Shown here: one piece after another, positions 14,094 to 20,268 of the stretch
Layout of the letters: each line of letters starts with the position of its first letter
How positions within the stretch are numbered: position 1 is the first letter of the stretch
NCBI GenBank assembly: GCA_036273915.1
Contig: DASUGR010000203.1
Location: forward strand, 1-20,268
Source: PLA2 sp036273915
GTDB lineage: Bacteria > Planctomycetota > PLA2
Reading direction: 5' to 3'
Length of the DNA: 20,268 nt
Made by a program: the position numbers and the translations under genes
The notes under the pieces: model-generated
Told to the model about the DNA's origin: nothing
Seen by the model: the letters and a program-made list of their open reading frames with translations, nothing else
Database searches by the model: none

Positions 14094-14729
14094 ATGCTCG
14101 TCGAGACGATCGTCACCGGGCCTTTCCAGGAGAACACCTACCTCGTCGCCGCGGGGAAGGGACAGCCGTGCGTCCTCATCGACCCGGGCGACGAGGCGGA
14201 CCGCATCGCCGCCCGCATCGAGGAGCTGGCCCTCGAGCCCGAGATCATCCTCAACACGCACGGCCACCTCGACCACATCGGCGCGGTGCCCGCGCTCCGC
14301 GCGCGCTACGGGATCCCGTTCGCGATCCACCCGGACGACAGGTTCCTCCTCGAGGACGTCGAGGCGCAGGCCGCGATGTTCGGGCTCGCCGGCTACGAGG
14401 ACCCCGTGGTCGACCGCGACCTCGTGCCGGGCGAGACGGTCGAGGCGGCCGGGCTCCGCTTCGAGGTCGTCCACACGCCCGGCCACAGCCCGGGCCACGT
14501 CGCGTTCCTCGTGGACGGCGCGGCGTTCGGCGGCGACTGCCTGTTCGCGGGTTCGATCGGCCGCTCCGACCTCCCGGGCAGCGACCCGGCCGACCTCCGA
14601 CGGACGCTCCACGAGGTCTTCCTCTCGTGGCCCGACGCGACACGCGTCTACCCGGGCCACGGCCCGGCGACGACGATCGGGCGGGAGCGGCGCGGGAACC
14701 CGTTCCTCACCGGCGCGTTCCCCTGGTAG
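14094..14729 (+). CDS. Metallo-beta-lactamase-fold hydrolase (glyoxalase II-like)
   Basis: This 211-residue single-domain protein opens MLVETIVTGPFQENTYLVA, typical of YcbL/glyoxalase II-like hydrolases. The metal site is complete: THGHLDH (H56, H58, D60, H61), H131 in TPGHSPGH, D148 in GGDCLF, and H189 in PGHGP. Relatives hydrolyse thioesters such as S-lactoylglutathione, but the extra C-terminal glutathione-binding domain of true glyoxalase II is absent. The substrate is therefore not assigned. It is probably cytoplasmic, with no signal peptide. The ATG at 14094 begins the conserved strand directly. Confidence 0.88.
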   Translation: MLVETIVTGPFQENTYLVAAGKGQPCVLIDPGDEADRIAARIEELALEPEIILNTHGHLDHIGAVPALRARYGIPFAIHPDDRFLLEDVEAQAAMFGLAGYEDPVVDRDLVPGETVEAAGLRFEVVHTPGHSPGHVAFLVDGAAFGGDCLFAGSIGRSDLPGSDPADLRRTLHEVFLSWPDATRVYPGHGPATTIGRERRGNPFLTGAFPW

Positions 14730-14732
14730 GGC

Positions 14733-14749
14733 GGCCCCCGCACCCCCCG
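14733..14749 (-). repeat. G-rich element, copy H
   Basis: On the minus strand it reads CGGGGGGTGCGGGGGCC. It begins 3 nt after the metallo-hydrolase stop codon, in the spacer before the universal stress protein gene. Confidence 0.6.
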
Positions 14750-14776
14750 TTCTTCCGGCCGCATGGGCGTTCCCGT

Positions 14777-14782
14777 TATCAT
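14777..14782 (+). promoter_or_regulatory. -10 element of the universal stress protein gene
   Basis: TATCAT ends 9 nt before the ATG at 14792. No Shine-Dalgarno lies in between, so a leader of only two or three bases is predicted. Confidence 0.5.
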
Positions 14783-14791
14783 CCGAAGACG

Positions 14792-15676
14792 ATGGAACAC
14801 CTGAAGTCGGTCCTCTGCGCGGTCGACCTCTCCGCCTGCTCGAAGTGCGCGCTGGAGCAGGCCGCGCGGATCGCGAAGCGGGACGGTGCCGCCCTCACCC
14901 TCCTCCACGTCATCGAGCCGCGCGTGGTGGAGGACCTCGAGGAGATGATGCCCGACGGCAGCGATGTCCGGAAGGGCGTCCTCGACGGTGCGCGGCGCGA
15001 GCTCGAGAAGTTCAGCGCGGGCGTCGTGCCGCCGAAGACGAGGCTCGACGTGGTCGCGGGCGAGCCGCTCGACACGATCCTCCTGAAAGCGAAGGAGGCC
15101 GCGGCGGAGCTGATCGTCATCGGCGCGTTCGGGGTGACCGGCGCCGGCCGCGGCGCAGGCTCGCTGGCGCTCAAGATGGCGCGCAAGTCGCCGATCGCGG
15201 TGCTCCTCGTCGACGGGCGCCACGCCGCCGACTTCCGCTCCGCGATGGTCGGCATCGACTTCTCCGAGGAGTCCGGCCGCGCGCTCTTCGCGGCGCTCCA
15301 CCTGGCGCGGCTCGAGGGGTGCCCGCTCCACGCGGTCCACGTGTTCGCGCCCCCGCCGCTCCACTACCAGGCGCCCACGCCGCAGGCCTCGCCGACCTAC
15401 CAGCGGCAGTTCCAGGCCGCGCTGAAGCAGCGCCTCGAGGCGCTCGTCGCCGAGCAGAGAAAGCAGGTCGGCGACGTGAAGGTCACCTGCGAGCTCTTCG
15501 AGCACACGAGCCACGGCCAGGGGCTCATCGACTACGCGACCAAGCACGAAATCGACGTCGTCGTGGTCGGCACGCTCGGGCGTTCGAACCTGAAGACGCT
15601 GCTCCTCGGGAGCACGGCGGAGCGCGTGGTCCGGGAGACGCCCTGCTCCGTGCTCGCGGTGCCGCCGAAGGCGTGA
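14792..15676 (+). CDS. Tandem-domain universal stress protein
   Basis: This 294-residue protein contains two UspA domains. Domain 1 (about 1-142) starts LKSVLCAVDLSACSKCALEQA and domain 2 (about 150-294) starts RSAMVGIDFSEESGRALFAAL. Domain 2 keeps the ATP-binding pattern G-x2-G-x9-GS (GTLG at 260-263, GS at 273-274). Domain 1 has GAFG at 111-114 but eight rather than nine residues before GS, so its nucleotide binding is less certain. UspA proteins accumulate under stress and may act as ATP-dependent switches; the partner is unknown. recG follows after 22 bp and is probably cotranscribed. Confidence 0.9.
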   Translation: MEHLKSVLCAVDLSACSKCALEQAARIAKRDGAALTLLHVIEPRVVEDLEEMMPDGSDVRKGVLDGARRELEKFSAGVVPPKTRLDVVAGEPLDTILLKAKEAAAELIVIGAFGVTGAGRGAGSLALKMARKSPIAVLLVDGRHAADFRSAMVGIDFSEESGRALFAALHLARLEGCPLHAVHVFAPPPLHYQAPTPQASPTYQRQFQAALKQRLEALVAEQRKQVGDVKVTCELFEHTSHGQGLIDYATKHEIDVVVVGTLGRSNLKTLLLGSTAERVVRETPCSVLAVPPKA

Positions 15677-15679
15677 AGA

Positions 15680-15697
15680 GGGGGGGGCGCGGGGGGC
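15680..15697 (+). repeat. G-rich element, copy I
   Basis: Plus-strand runs of eight and six G (15680-15687, 15691-15696) with CGC between. It occupies almost the whole 22-bp spacer between the universal stress protein gene and recG, just before the recG GTG. Confidence 0.6.
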
Positions 15698-15698
15698 A

Positions 15699-17744
15699 GT
15701 GGAGCTCGCCGAAGACCCCCGCGGGCTGCCCGGCCTCGGGATGGCGCGGCCGTCCGCGCTCCGCGCGCTCGGCATCGTGACGGTCAGGGACCTCCTCTTC
15801 CACCTCCCGCGCCGGCACGAGGACCGCACCACCTTCCGGCCGCTCGCCAGCCTCTCGGAGGGCGAGGCGGCCGTCGTGCGCGGCACCGTCGAGGCGGTCC
15901 GCGCCGTCCACCTGCGCGGGCGGACCTCCTACGTGCAGGCGACGGTCGTCGACGGGAGCGGGTTCCTCGACGTGCGCTGGTGGAACATGCCGTGGCTCGC
16001 GAAGAAGATCCCCGCCGGCGCGGACATCATCCTGTCGGGGAGGATCCGGAAAGGGCGCATGACGCAGCCCGAGCACGAGGTCCTGCGCGGCGAGGACCCG
16101 CTCCACGCCGGCCGGCTGGTGCCCATCTACCCGCTCAGCGAGGGCGTCACCGCGCCCGCGCTCCGCCGCGCCATCCACGTCGCGCTCGAGGAGGCCCTGG
16201 GCAAGGTCGAGGACCCCCTTCCGGAGGACCTCCGCGCCGCCAAGGGGCTCGCGCCGCTCGCCGAGGCGCTGCGCGACGCGCACTTCCCGCCCAGCCGCGA
16301 GGCGCTCGAGCGGGCGAAGGACCGGCTCCGCTACGAGGAGCTCTTCCTCTACGAGATGGCGCTCGCGATCCGGTACAGGAGGACCCGCCGCGAGCCGGGG
16401 ATCGCGCACAAGTGGAGCCGGGAGCTCGACGCGCGGATCCGCGCGCGGCTCCCGTTCGAGCTCACGGCCGCGCAGGAGCACGCGCTGGAGGAGATCCTGA
16501 AGGACCTCCGCGCGCCCGAGCCGATGCAGCGGCTGCTGCAGGGCGACGTGGGCTCGGGCAAGACGGCGGTCGCGCTCTACGCGGCGCTCGTGTCGGTCGC
16601 GAACCGGAAGCAGGTCGCCTTCCTCGCGCCGACGGAGGTGCTCGCCCGCCAGCACCGGGCGACGCTGGATTCCTACCTCGAGGGCTCGGAGGTCCGGCTC
16701 GCGCTGCTCGTCGGAAGCACGCCGCCCGCGGAGCGGAGGGAGGTCCTCGCGCGGCTCGCCGCTGGCGAGATCGACCTCGTCGTCGGCACGCACGCGCTCC
16801 TCGAGCCGGACGTCCTGTTCGAGGCGCTCGGCCTCGTGGTCGTCGACGAGCAGCACAAGTTCGGCGTCGCCCAGCGCGCGACGCTCATCCGCAAGGGGAC
16901 GCGGCCGGACGTGCTCGTGATGACCGCGACGCCGATCCCGCGCACGCTCGCGCTGACCGCCTACGGCGACCTCGACGTCTCCGTGATCGACGCGCTCCCG
17001 CCCGGCCGCGTGCCGCCGAGGACGCGCATCGTCACGCGCGGGCGCGCGGGGCTCGCGTACGGCAAGGTGCGGGACGAGGTCTCGCACGGGCGCCAGGCCT
17101 TCGTCGTCTACCCGCTCGTCGAGGAATCGGAGGAGATCGACGCCCACGCGGCGGAGGAGGGCTGCGCGCGGCTCGCGAAGGGCCCGCTCGAGGGGCTCCG
17201 GCTCGGGCTCGTCACCGGCCGCACCGTGGCGGCGGAGCGCGACGCCACGATGGACGCGTTCCGCAGGGGCGCGATCGACGTGCTCGTCGGCACCACCGTG
17301 CTCGAGGTCGGCCTCGACGTCGCGAACGCCACCGTGATGGTCGTCGAGAACGCGGAGCGCTTCGGCCTCTCCACGCTCCACCAGCTCCGCGGGCGGATCG
17401 GGCGCGGCGCGGCGGCGTCCTTCTGCTTCCTCGTGGCGGCGGGTCGGCTCTCCGAGGAGGCGCGGGCGCGGCTCGCCGTGCTCGAGGCGACGCACGACGG
17501 CTTCAGGATCGCGGAGGAGGACCTGCGGCTGCGGGGGCCGGGGGAGTTCTTCGGCACCCGCCAGCACGGGCTGCCCGAGTTCAAGGTCGCGGACCTGACG
17601 CGCGATCACGCGGTCCTCGAGGAGGCGAGAAGGGACGCGTTCAGAATCCTCGGGAAGGACCCGAGGCTCGAGAAGGAGCCCCTGCTGCGGGCGGAGCTCC
17701 GCCGGGCGTTCACGGGCAAGTTCGAGCTGTTCGACGTCGGGTAA
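15699..17744 (+). CDS. recG: ATP-dependent DNA helicase RecG
   Basis: This 681-residue protein has nearly the usual length. It drives branch migration and regression of stalled replication forks. The wedge/OB region comes first (GLPGLG, VTVRDLLFHLPRRHEDRT). The helicase motifs follow: QGDVGSGKT (281-289, Walker A), DEQHKFGVAQR (from 383), TATPIPRT, and GRIGRG (565-570). The RecG-specific tail is FGTRQHGLPEFKVADLTRDH. The DEQH box and these motifs distinguish it from PriA and Mfd. GTG 15699 is the first codon of the conserved region. The only purine-rich stretch before it is the G-rich element, whose G-run might serve as a weak ribosome site. Confidence 0.96.
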   Translation: MELAEDPRGLPGLGMARPSALRALGIVTVRDLLFHLPRRHEDRTTFRPLASLSEGEAAVVRGTVEAVRAVHLRGRTSYVQATVVDGSGFLDVRWWNMPWLAKKIPAGADIILSGRIRKGRMTQPEHEVLRGEDPLHAGRLVPIYPLSEGVTAPALRRAIHVALEEALGKVEDPLPEDLRAAKGLAPLAEALRDAHFPPSREALERAKDRLRYEELFLYEMALAIRYRRTRREPGIAHKWSRELDARIRARLPFELTAAQEHALEEILKDLRAPEPMQRLLQGDVGSGKTAVALYAALVSVANRKQVAFLAPTEVLARQHRATLDSYLEGSEVRLALLVGSTPPAERREVLARLAAGEIDLVVGTHALLEPDVLFEALGLVVVDEQHKFGVAQRATLIRKGTRPDVLVMTATPIPRTLALTAYGDLDVSVIDALPPGRVPPRTRIVTRGRAGLAYGKVRDEVSHGRQAFVVYPLVEESEEIDAHAAEEGCARLAKGPLEGLRLGLVTGRTVAAERDATMDAFRRGAIDVLVGTTVLEVGLDVANATVMVVENAERFGLSTLHQLRGRIGRGAAASFCFLVAAGRLSEEARARLAVLEATHDGFRIAEEDLRLRGPGEFFGTRQHGLPEFKVADLTRDHAVLEEARRDAFRILGKDPRLEKEPLLRAELRRAFTGKFELFDVG

Positions 17745-17750
17745 AGAGGC

Positions 17751-17771
17751 GTGGGGGGCTGGGGGGCCGGG
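17751..17771 (+). repeat. G-rich element, copy J
   Basis: Plus-strand GTGGGGGGCTGGGGGGCCGGG, starting 6 nt after the recG stop codon. Confidence 0.6.
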
Positions 17772-17777
17772 AATCGA

Positions 17778-17796
17778 CGGTGACCCGGCGGTGACC
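17778..17796. repeat. CGGTGACC direct repeat upstream of the terminal HEAT gene
   Basis: CGGTGACC occurs at 17778-17785 and 17789-17796, 11 bp apart, about one helical turn. The first copy contains the likely -35 box. It could be a regulator binding site. Confidence 0.35.
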
Positions 17797-17808
17797 TGCC
17801 CGTCTCAT
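17780..17808 (+). promoter_or_regulatory. Putative promoter of the terminal HEAT gene
   Basis: GTGACC (17780-17785), a 17-nt spacer and TCTCAT (17803-17808), each 4 of 6 matches to consensus. The -10 ends 13 nt before the ATG. It is weak and is called mainly from spacing. Confidence 0.35.
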
Positions 17809-17821
17809 CCTTTCCCCTCCC

Positions 17822-20268
17822 ATGCGGAGGCCCCGGTTCCCGAACCTTCCCCTCTTCCTCCCGTGCGTCGCGCTGCTCGCGCTCGCGGCGCTCGCCTCTG
17901 CACAGGACCGGAAGCCCGCGTTCCACGTCCCGGAAGCCGAGTCCGCCCCTCCTCCGAAACAGGAGTCCGATCGCGACGATGCGCTCGAGCGCACGCTCCA
18001 GGGGCTGCGCGGCTGGCCGGCCCCGTCGGCCCGGCAGGCGGCGGAGCGGCTCATCGTCCAGAAGGAGCGGAGCCTCCCGCTCGTCCTCGGGGTGCTCGTC
18101 GCGGCGGAGCCGGAGGCGGCGGCGATGAAGCCGGGGGCTGCCTACGTGGTCGGGCGGATCGGCAGCAAGGAGCACGTCGTCACGCTCCTGCTCGTCGCGG
18201 CCGAGAAGGAGCAGCACAGCCAGGCCTCGGTCTTCCTCGAGGCGGCCGTGCGCCTCGACAAGGAGACTGCGGTCGCCGAGGCGTTCCGCTTCTTCCGGAC
18301 GTCGGACACGACGCTCCGCCACGAGGCGACGCAGTTCGTCCTGAACCACGTGACCGTGGCCAACCTCCCGGCGGTCCTCGACCTGCTCGATCGCCGCAAG
18401 GCCGAGCACCCGTTCACCCGCGAGATCGGGCTCAGGCTGCTCGACCGGCTCGTCGAGACGAAGGAGGTCCTCTGGCCCGACGTGGCGGATCGCTTCTACC
18501 GGGCGCTCGGCGACGAGTCGCCGCAGGTGGCCGGTCGCGCGATGCGGCTGCTCGCCGCGCGCAAGGAGCCGGAGAACGTCAAGGCCCTGAACGATCTGAT
18601 CACGAAGGACGCGAGCTACTGGCGCCAGCGCTCCTACGCCGCGCTCGCGTTGATGCTCTACTCGGCGGCCTACCGCGAGCCGTCGCTGGAGCCCGCGACG
18701 ATCACGGCGCTCAGGGGCGAGAAGGGGCTCGGCCACGTGAAGGAGCCCCTGGCGCGCGCGTCCGCCGCGCTCGCCCTCGCACAGGCGGCGCTGCGCACGA
18801 ACGACCCGGAGCTCGTCCGGCTGCTCGACCGCGAGATCCCGATCGTGCTCATCGACTCGGTCGGGGCGAGGAACCAGCACTACCGCGACTTCGGCTCGGT
18901 CATGCCGCTCTCCTACTCGATGCTCCGGCGCATCACCGGCCAGGTGCTTCCCGACAACGCCCCCGCGTGGGCGCAGTGGTGGACCGACCACGGCCGGCTG
19001 TTCCGCGCGAAGCGGGAGCTGCTCGACGTCGACGAGCGCGACCTCGCCGACCTCGAGATCGACGCTGCGGCCCCGGCCTCGGAGGGCGGGCGCCGGGTGC
19101 GTTTCACCACCGTGGGCCCGAAGCGCCCCGTCTACCTGCACGGCACCGCGCTCGCGCTGCCCAAGGCGGACATGGGGCGGCTCGTCGCGCTGCTCAAGCG
19201 CTACAACTTCTTCGAGGGGCAGCAGGCCGACCCGGGCACGCCGGATCCCGACGCGGCGGTCGTCAGCGTGCGCGTGGGCGACCTCGACCGCACGGTCGCG
19301 TTCGGCGTCGGCGAGGGCCTCACGCCGATGCGCGACGACCTCGTGCGCGAGGTGCGATCGCTCGCCCTCGAGTTCGCGTGGCAGCGCTGGTGGTCGATCG
19401 ACACGCACCCGAGCTGGGACCTCTTCTTCGTCGAGGAGCAGAAGTGGTTCCACGACCACACGGACCCCGAGGAGCGCGCCGCGCACCTGCGCGGCATGAT
19501 CGCGGGGTCGCTCAAGAGCCTCGTGTCGGTGGAGGAACGCGTCGACGCGGCCCGGACCACCGCGCAGCTCCCCGGCGGCGGGGCCGCGCTCACCGACGCC
19601 GAGGTGCAGGCCTTCGTCGCCGCCGTGGGCGCCGAGCGGGAGGCGAACACGTTCGTCACGGCGGCCGTCGAGCTCCTCGTGCCGTCCGCCGGCGACCGCG
19701 CGCTGAAGCCGCTGGTCGATCGGCTCGCGGACATGATCGGGCCCGCCGCGGCCGGGCTCCTCGCGCACCTGTGCGCCAAGCTCGACGACGCCCACGTGGC
19801 CACGCTGGCGGTCGACCCGCGCTGGAAGGTGCGCCAGGCGGCGGTCGAGGCGCTCGCGGGACGCGACCCGCAGGTCTCGCGCCCGATCCTCGTCGCGCGC
19901 CTCGACGACGAGGACCTGGAGGTCCGGAAGGCGGCGTCGAGCGAGCTCGCGCGGCTCAAGGCTCCCGAGGTGCTTCCCGTGCTCCGGGAGCTCGCGACCA
20001 ACGAGTCCGCCGACGTGCGCGCGGCGGCGGCCTTCGGGTTCGGCCTCCTCGGCGGCGCCGAGGGGCGGGAGGGCGCCAAGGTGCTCCTCCTCGGCCAGCG
20101 GAGCGAGGACTCGGGCGACGTGAACCCCGAGGTCCGGGTCCGCGCCATCGACGGCCTCGTCCAGGGCGGTGATCCGGAGGCGGCGGCGGTCATCCTCGGC
20201 GTCTTCGCGAAGGAGGCCGACGTCCGCGTGCGCGCGGCCGCGGCCGACGCGCTGGTGCGCCTCGAGAG
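17822..20268 (+). CDS. Large exported HEAT-repeat protein, 3' end beyond the window
   Basis: An uninterrupted frame runs from ATG 17822 to the window edge, 815 codons without a stop, so the C-terminus is missing. It begins with a signal peptide (RFPNLPLFLPCVALLALAAL, predicted cleavage after ASA near residue 27), so the protein is probably exported. Residues about 50-340 are degenerate HEAT helices. ITGQVLPDNAPAWAQWW closes this block at about 375-391. Residues about 403-525 form a distinct non-HEAT segment (VYLHGTALALPKADMGRLVA, then a Trp-rich FAWQRWW) that I cannot identify. Clearer HEAT units resume from about 660 (KVRQAAVEAL, EVRKAASSELARL, DVRAAAAFGFGLL, VRVRAAAADALVRL). No catalytic motif is visible; a scaffold or binding role is inference only. 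It follows recG by 77 bp with its own possible promoter. Confidence 0.85.
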   Translation, partial: MRRPRFPNLPLFLPCVALLALAALASAQDRKPAFHVPEAESAPPPKQESDRDDALERTLQGLRGWPAPSARQAAERLIVQKERSLPLVLGVLVAAEPEAAAMKPGAAYVVGRIGSKEHVVTLLLVAAEKEQHSQASVFLEAAVRLDKETAVAEAFRFFRTSDTTLRHEATQFVLNHVTVANLPAVLDLLDRRKAEHPFTREIGLRLLDRLVETKEVLWPDVADRFYRALGDESPQVAGRAMRLLAARKEPENVKALNDLITKDASYWRQRSYAALALMLYSAAYREPSLEPATITALRGEKGLGHVKEPLARASAALALAQAALRTNDPELVRLLDREIPIVLIDSVGARNQHYRDFGSVMPLSYSMLRRITGQVLPDNAPAWAQWWTDHGRLFRAKRELLDVDERDLADLEIDAAAPASEGGRRVRFTTVGPKRPVYLHGTALALPKADMGRLVALLKRYNFFEGQQADPGTPDPDAAVVSVRVGDLDRTVAFGVGEGLTPMRDDLVREVRSLALEFAWQRWWSIDTHPSWDLFFVEEQKWFHDHTDPEERAAHLRGMIAGSLKSLVSVEERVDAARTTAQLPGGGAALTDAEVQAFVAAVGAEREANTFVTAAVELLVPSAGDRALKPLVDRLADMIGPAAAGLLAHLCAKLDDAHVATLAVDPRWKVRQAAVEALAGRDPQVSRPILVARLDDEDLEVRKAASSELARLKAPEVLPVLRELATNESADVRAAAAFGFGLLGGAEGREGAKVLLLGQRSEDSGDVNPEVRVRAIDGLVQGGDPEAAAVILGVFAKEADVRVRAAAADALVRLE

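Noticed and set aside
15525..19795. Very long minus-strand frames opposite recG and the terminal HEAT gene
   Set aside because: They are antisense shadows produced by high GC at third positions; their sequences are Arg/Glu/Ala/Pro rich with no family motif.
17791..20172. Long plus-strand frame in this range in another phase
   Set aside because: Its translation is Arg/Gly/Ala low complexity typical of a shifted frame in GC-rich DNA. The phase starting at 17822 gives a signal peptide and HEAT repeats.
1..20268. Search for tRNA, rRNA, CRISPR, insertion sequences, prophage or riboswitches
   Set aside because: I saw no cloverleaf, repeat-spacer array, transposase or phage gene, or recognisable riboswitch core; no gene-free stretch exceeds about 190 bp.

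Overview
This is a very GC-rich bacterial chromosomal window, densely coded on both strands. It has no rRNA, tRNA, CRISPR array or insertion sequence that I can see. Several features point tentatively to Planctomycetota or a similar high-GC lineage: three exported HEAT-repeat proteins with a shared LTG...W..WW-type motif, GRWV repeats, an exported HExxH peptidase fused to HEAT repeats, a PknK-like kinase/ATPase/TPR protein, and the futalosine route to menaquinone. No taxonomic marker settles it.

Layout. Positions 1-1187 (minus) hold the first codons of a Fe/Mn superoxide dismutase, running off the left edge, and an RNase D. Divergent from these is a 1184-residue Ser/Thr kinase-ATPase-TPR protein (1297-4851, plus). 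It meets, tail to tail with a 17-bp overlap, a small membrane-anchored Cys-containing protein (4835-5248, minus), preceded by a secreted peptidase/HEAT protein (5314-6975, minus). Divergent from that is an exported TPR/HEAT protein (7131-8243, plus).

Positions 8353-13288 (minus) form a tightly coupled six-gene operon: mqnC-mqnE-moaD-ispG-moaE-ppsR. It combines menaquinone synthesis, molybdopterin synthase, isoprenoid synthesis and a PEP synthase/PPDK regulator. Genes overlap by GTGA or TTGA tetranucleotides, or lie 2 nt apart. Divergent from it (plus) are an RHH antitoxin/MazF-like toxin pair, a metallo-beta-lactamase-fold hydrolase, a double-domain universal stress protein, recG, and a long exported HEAT-repeat protein that stays open to the right edge.

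Two sequence-level themes cut across the genes. First, many transcription units start with a TANNNT-type -10 hexamer only 6-10 nt before the start codon and no Shine-Dalgarno, which predicts leaderless or nearly leaderless mRNAs. Second, a short G-rich element, approximately GGGGGGC-NNC-GGGGGCC, recurs about ten times. It sits at gene junctions and also inside reading frames, where it encodes Pro-rich or Gly-rich inserts. One inverted pair flanks the ispG/moaE junction and could fold the moaE start into a hairpin loop. This element is the best candidate for something undescribed here; most of the protein content belongs to known families.
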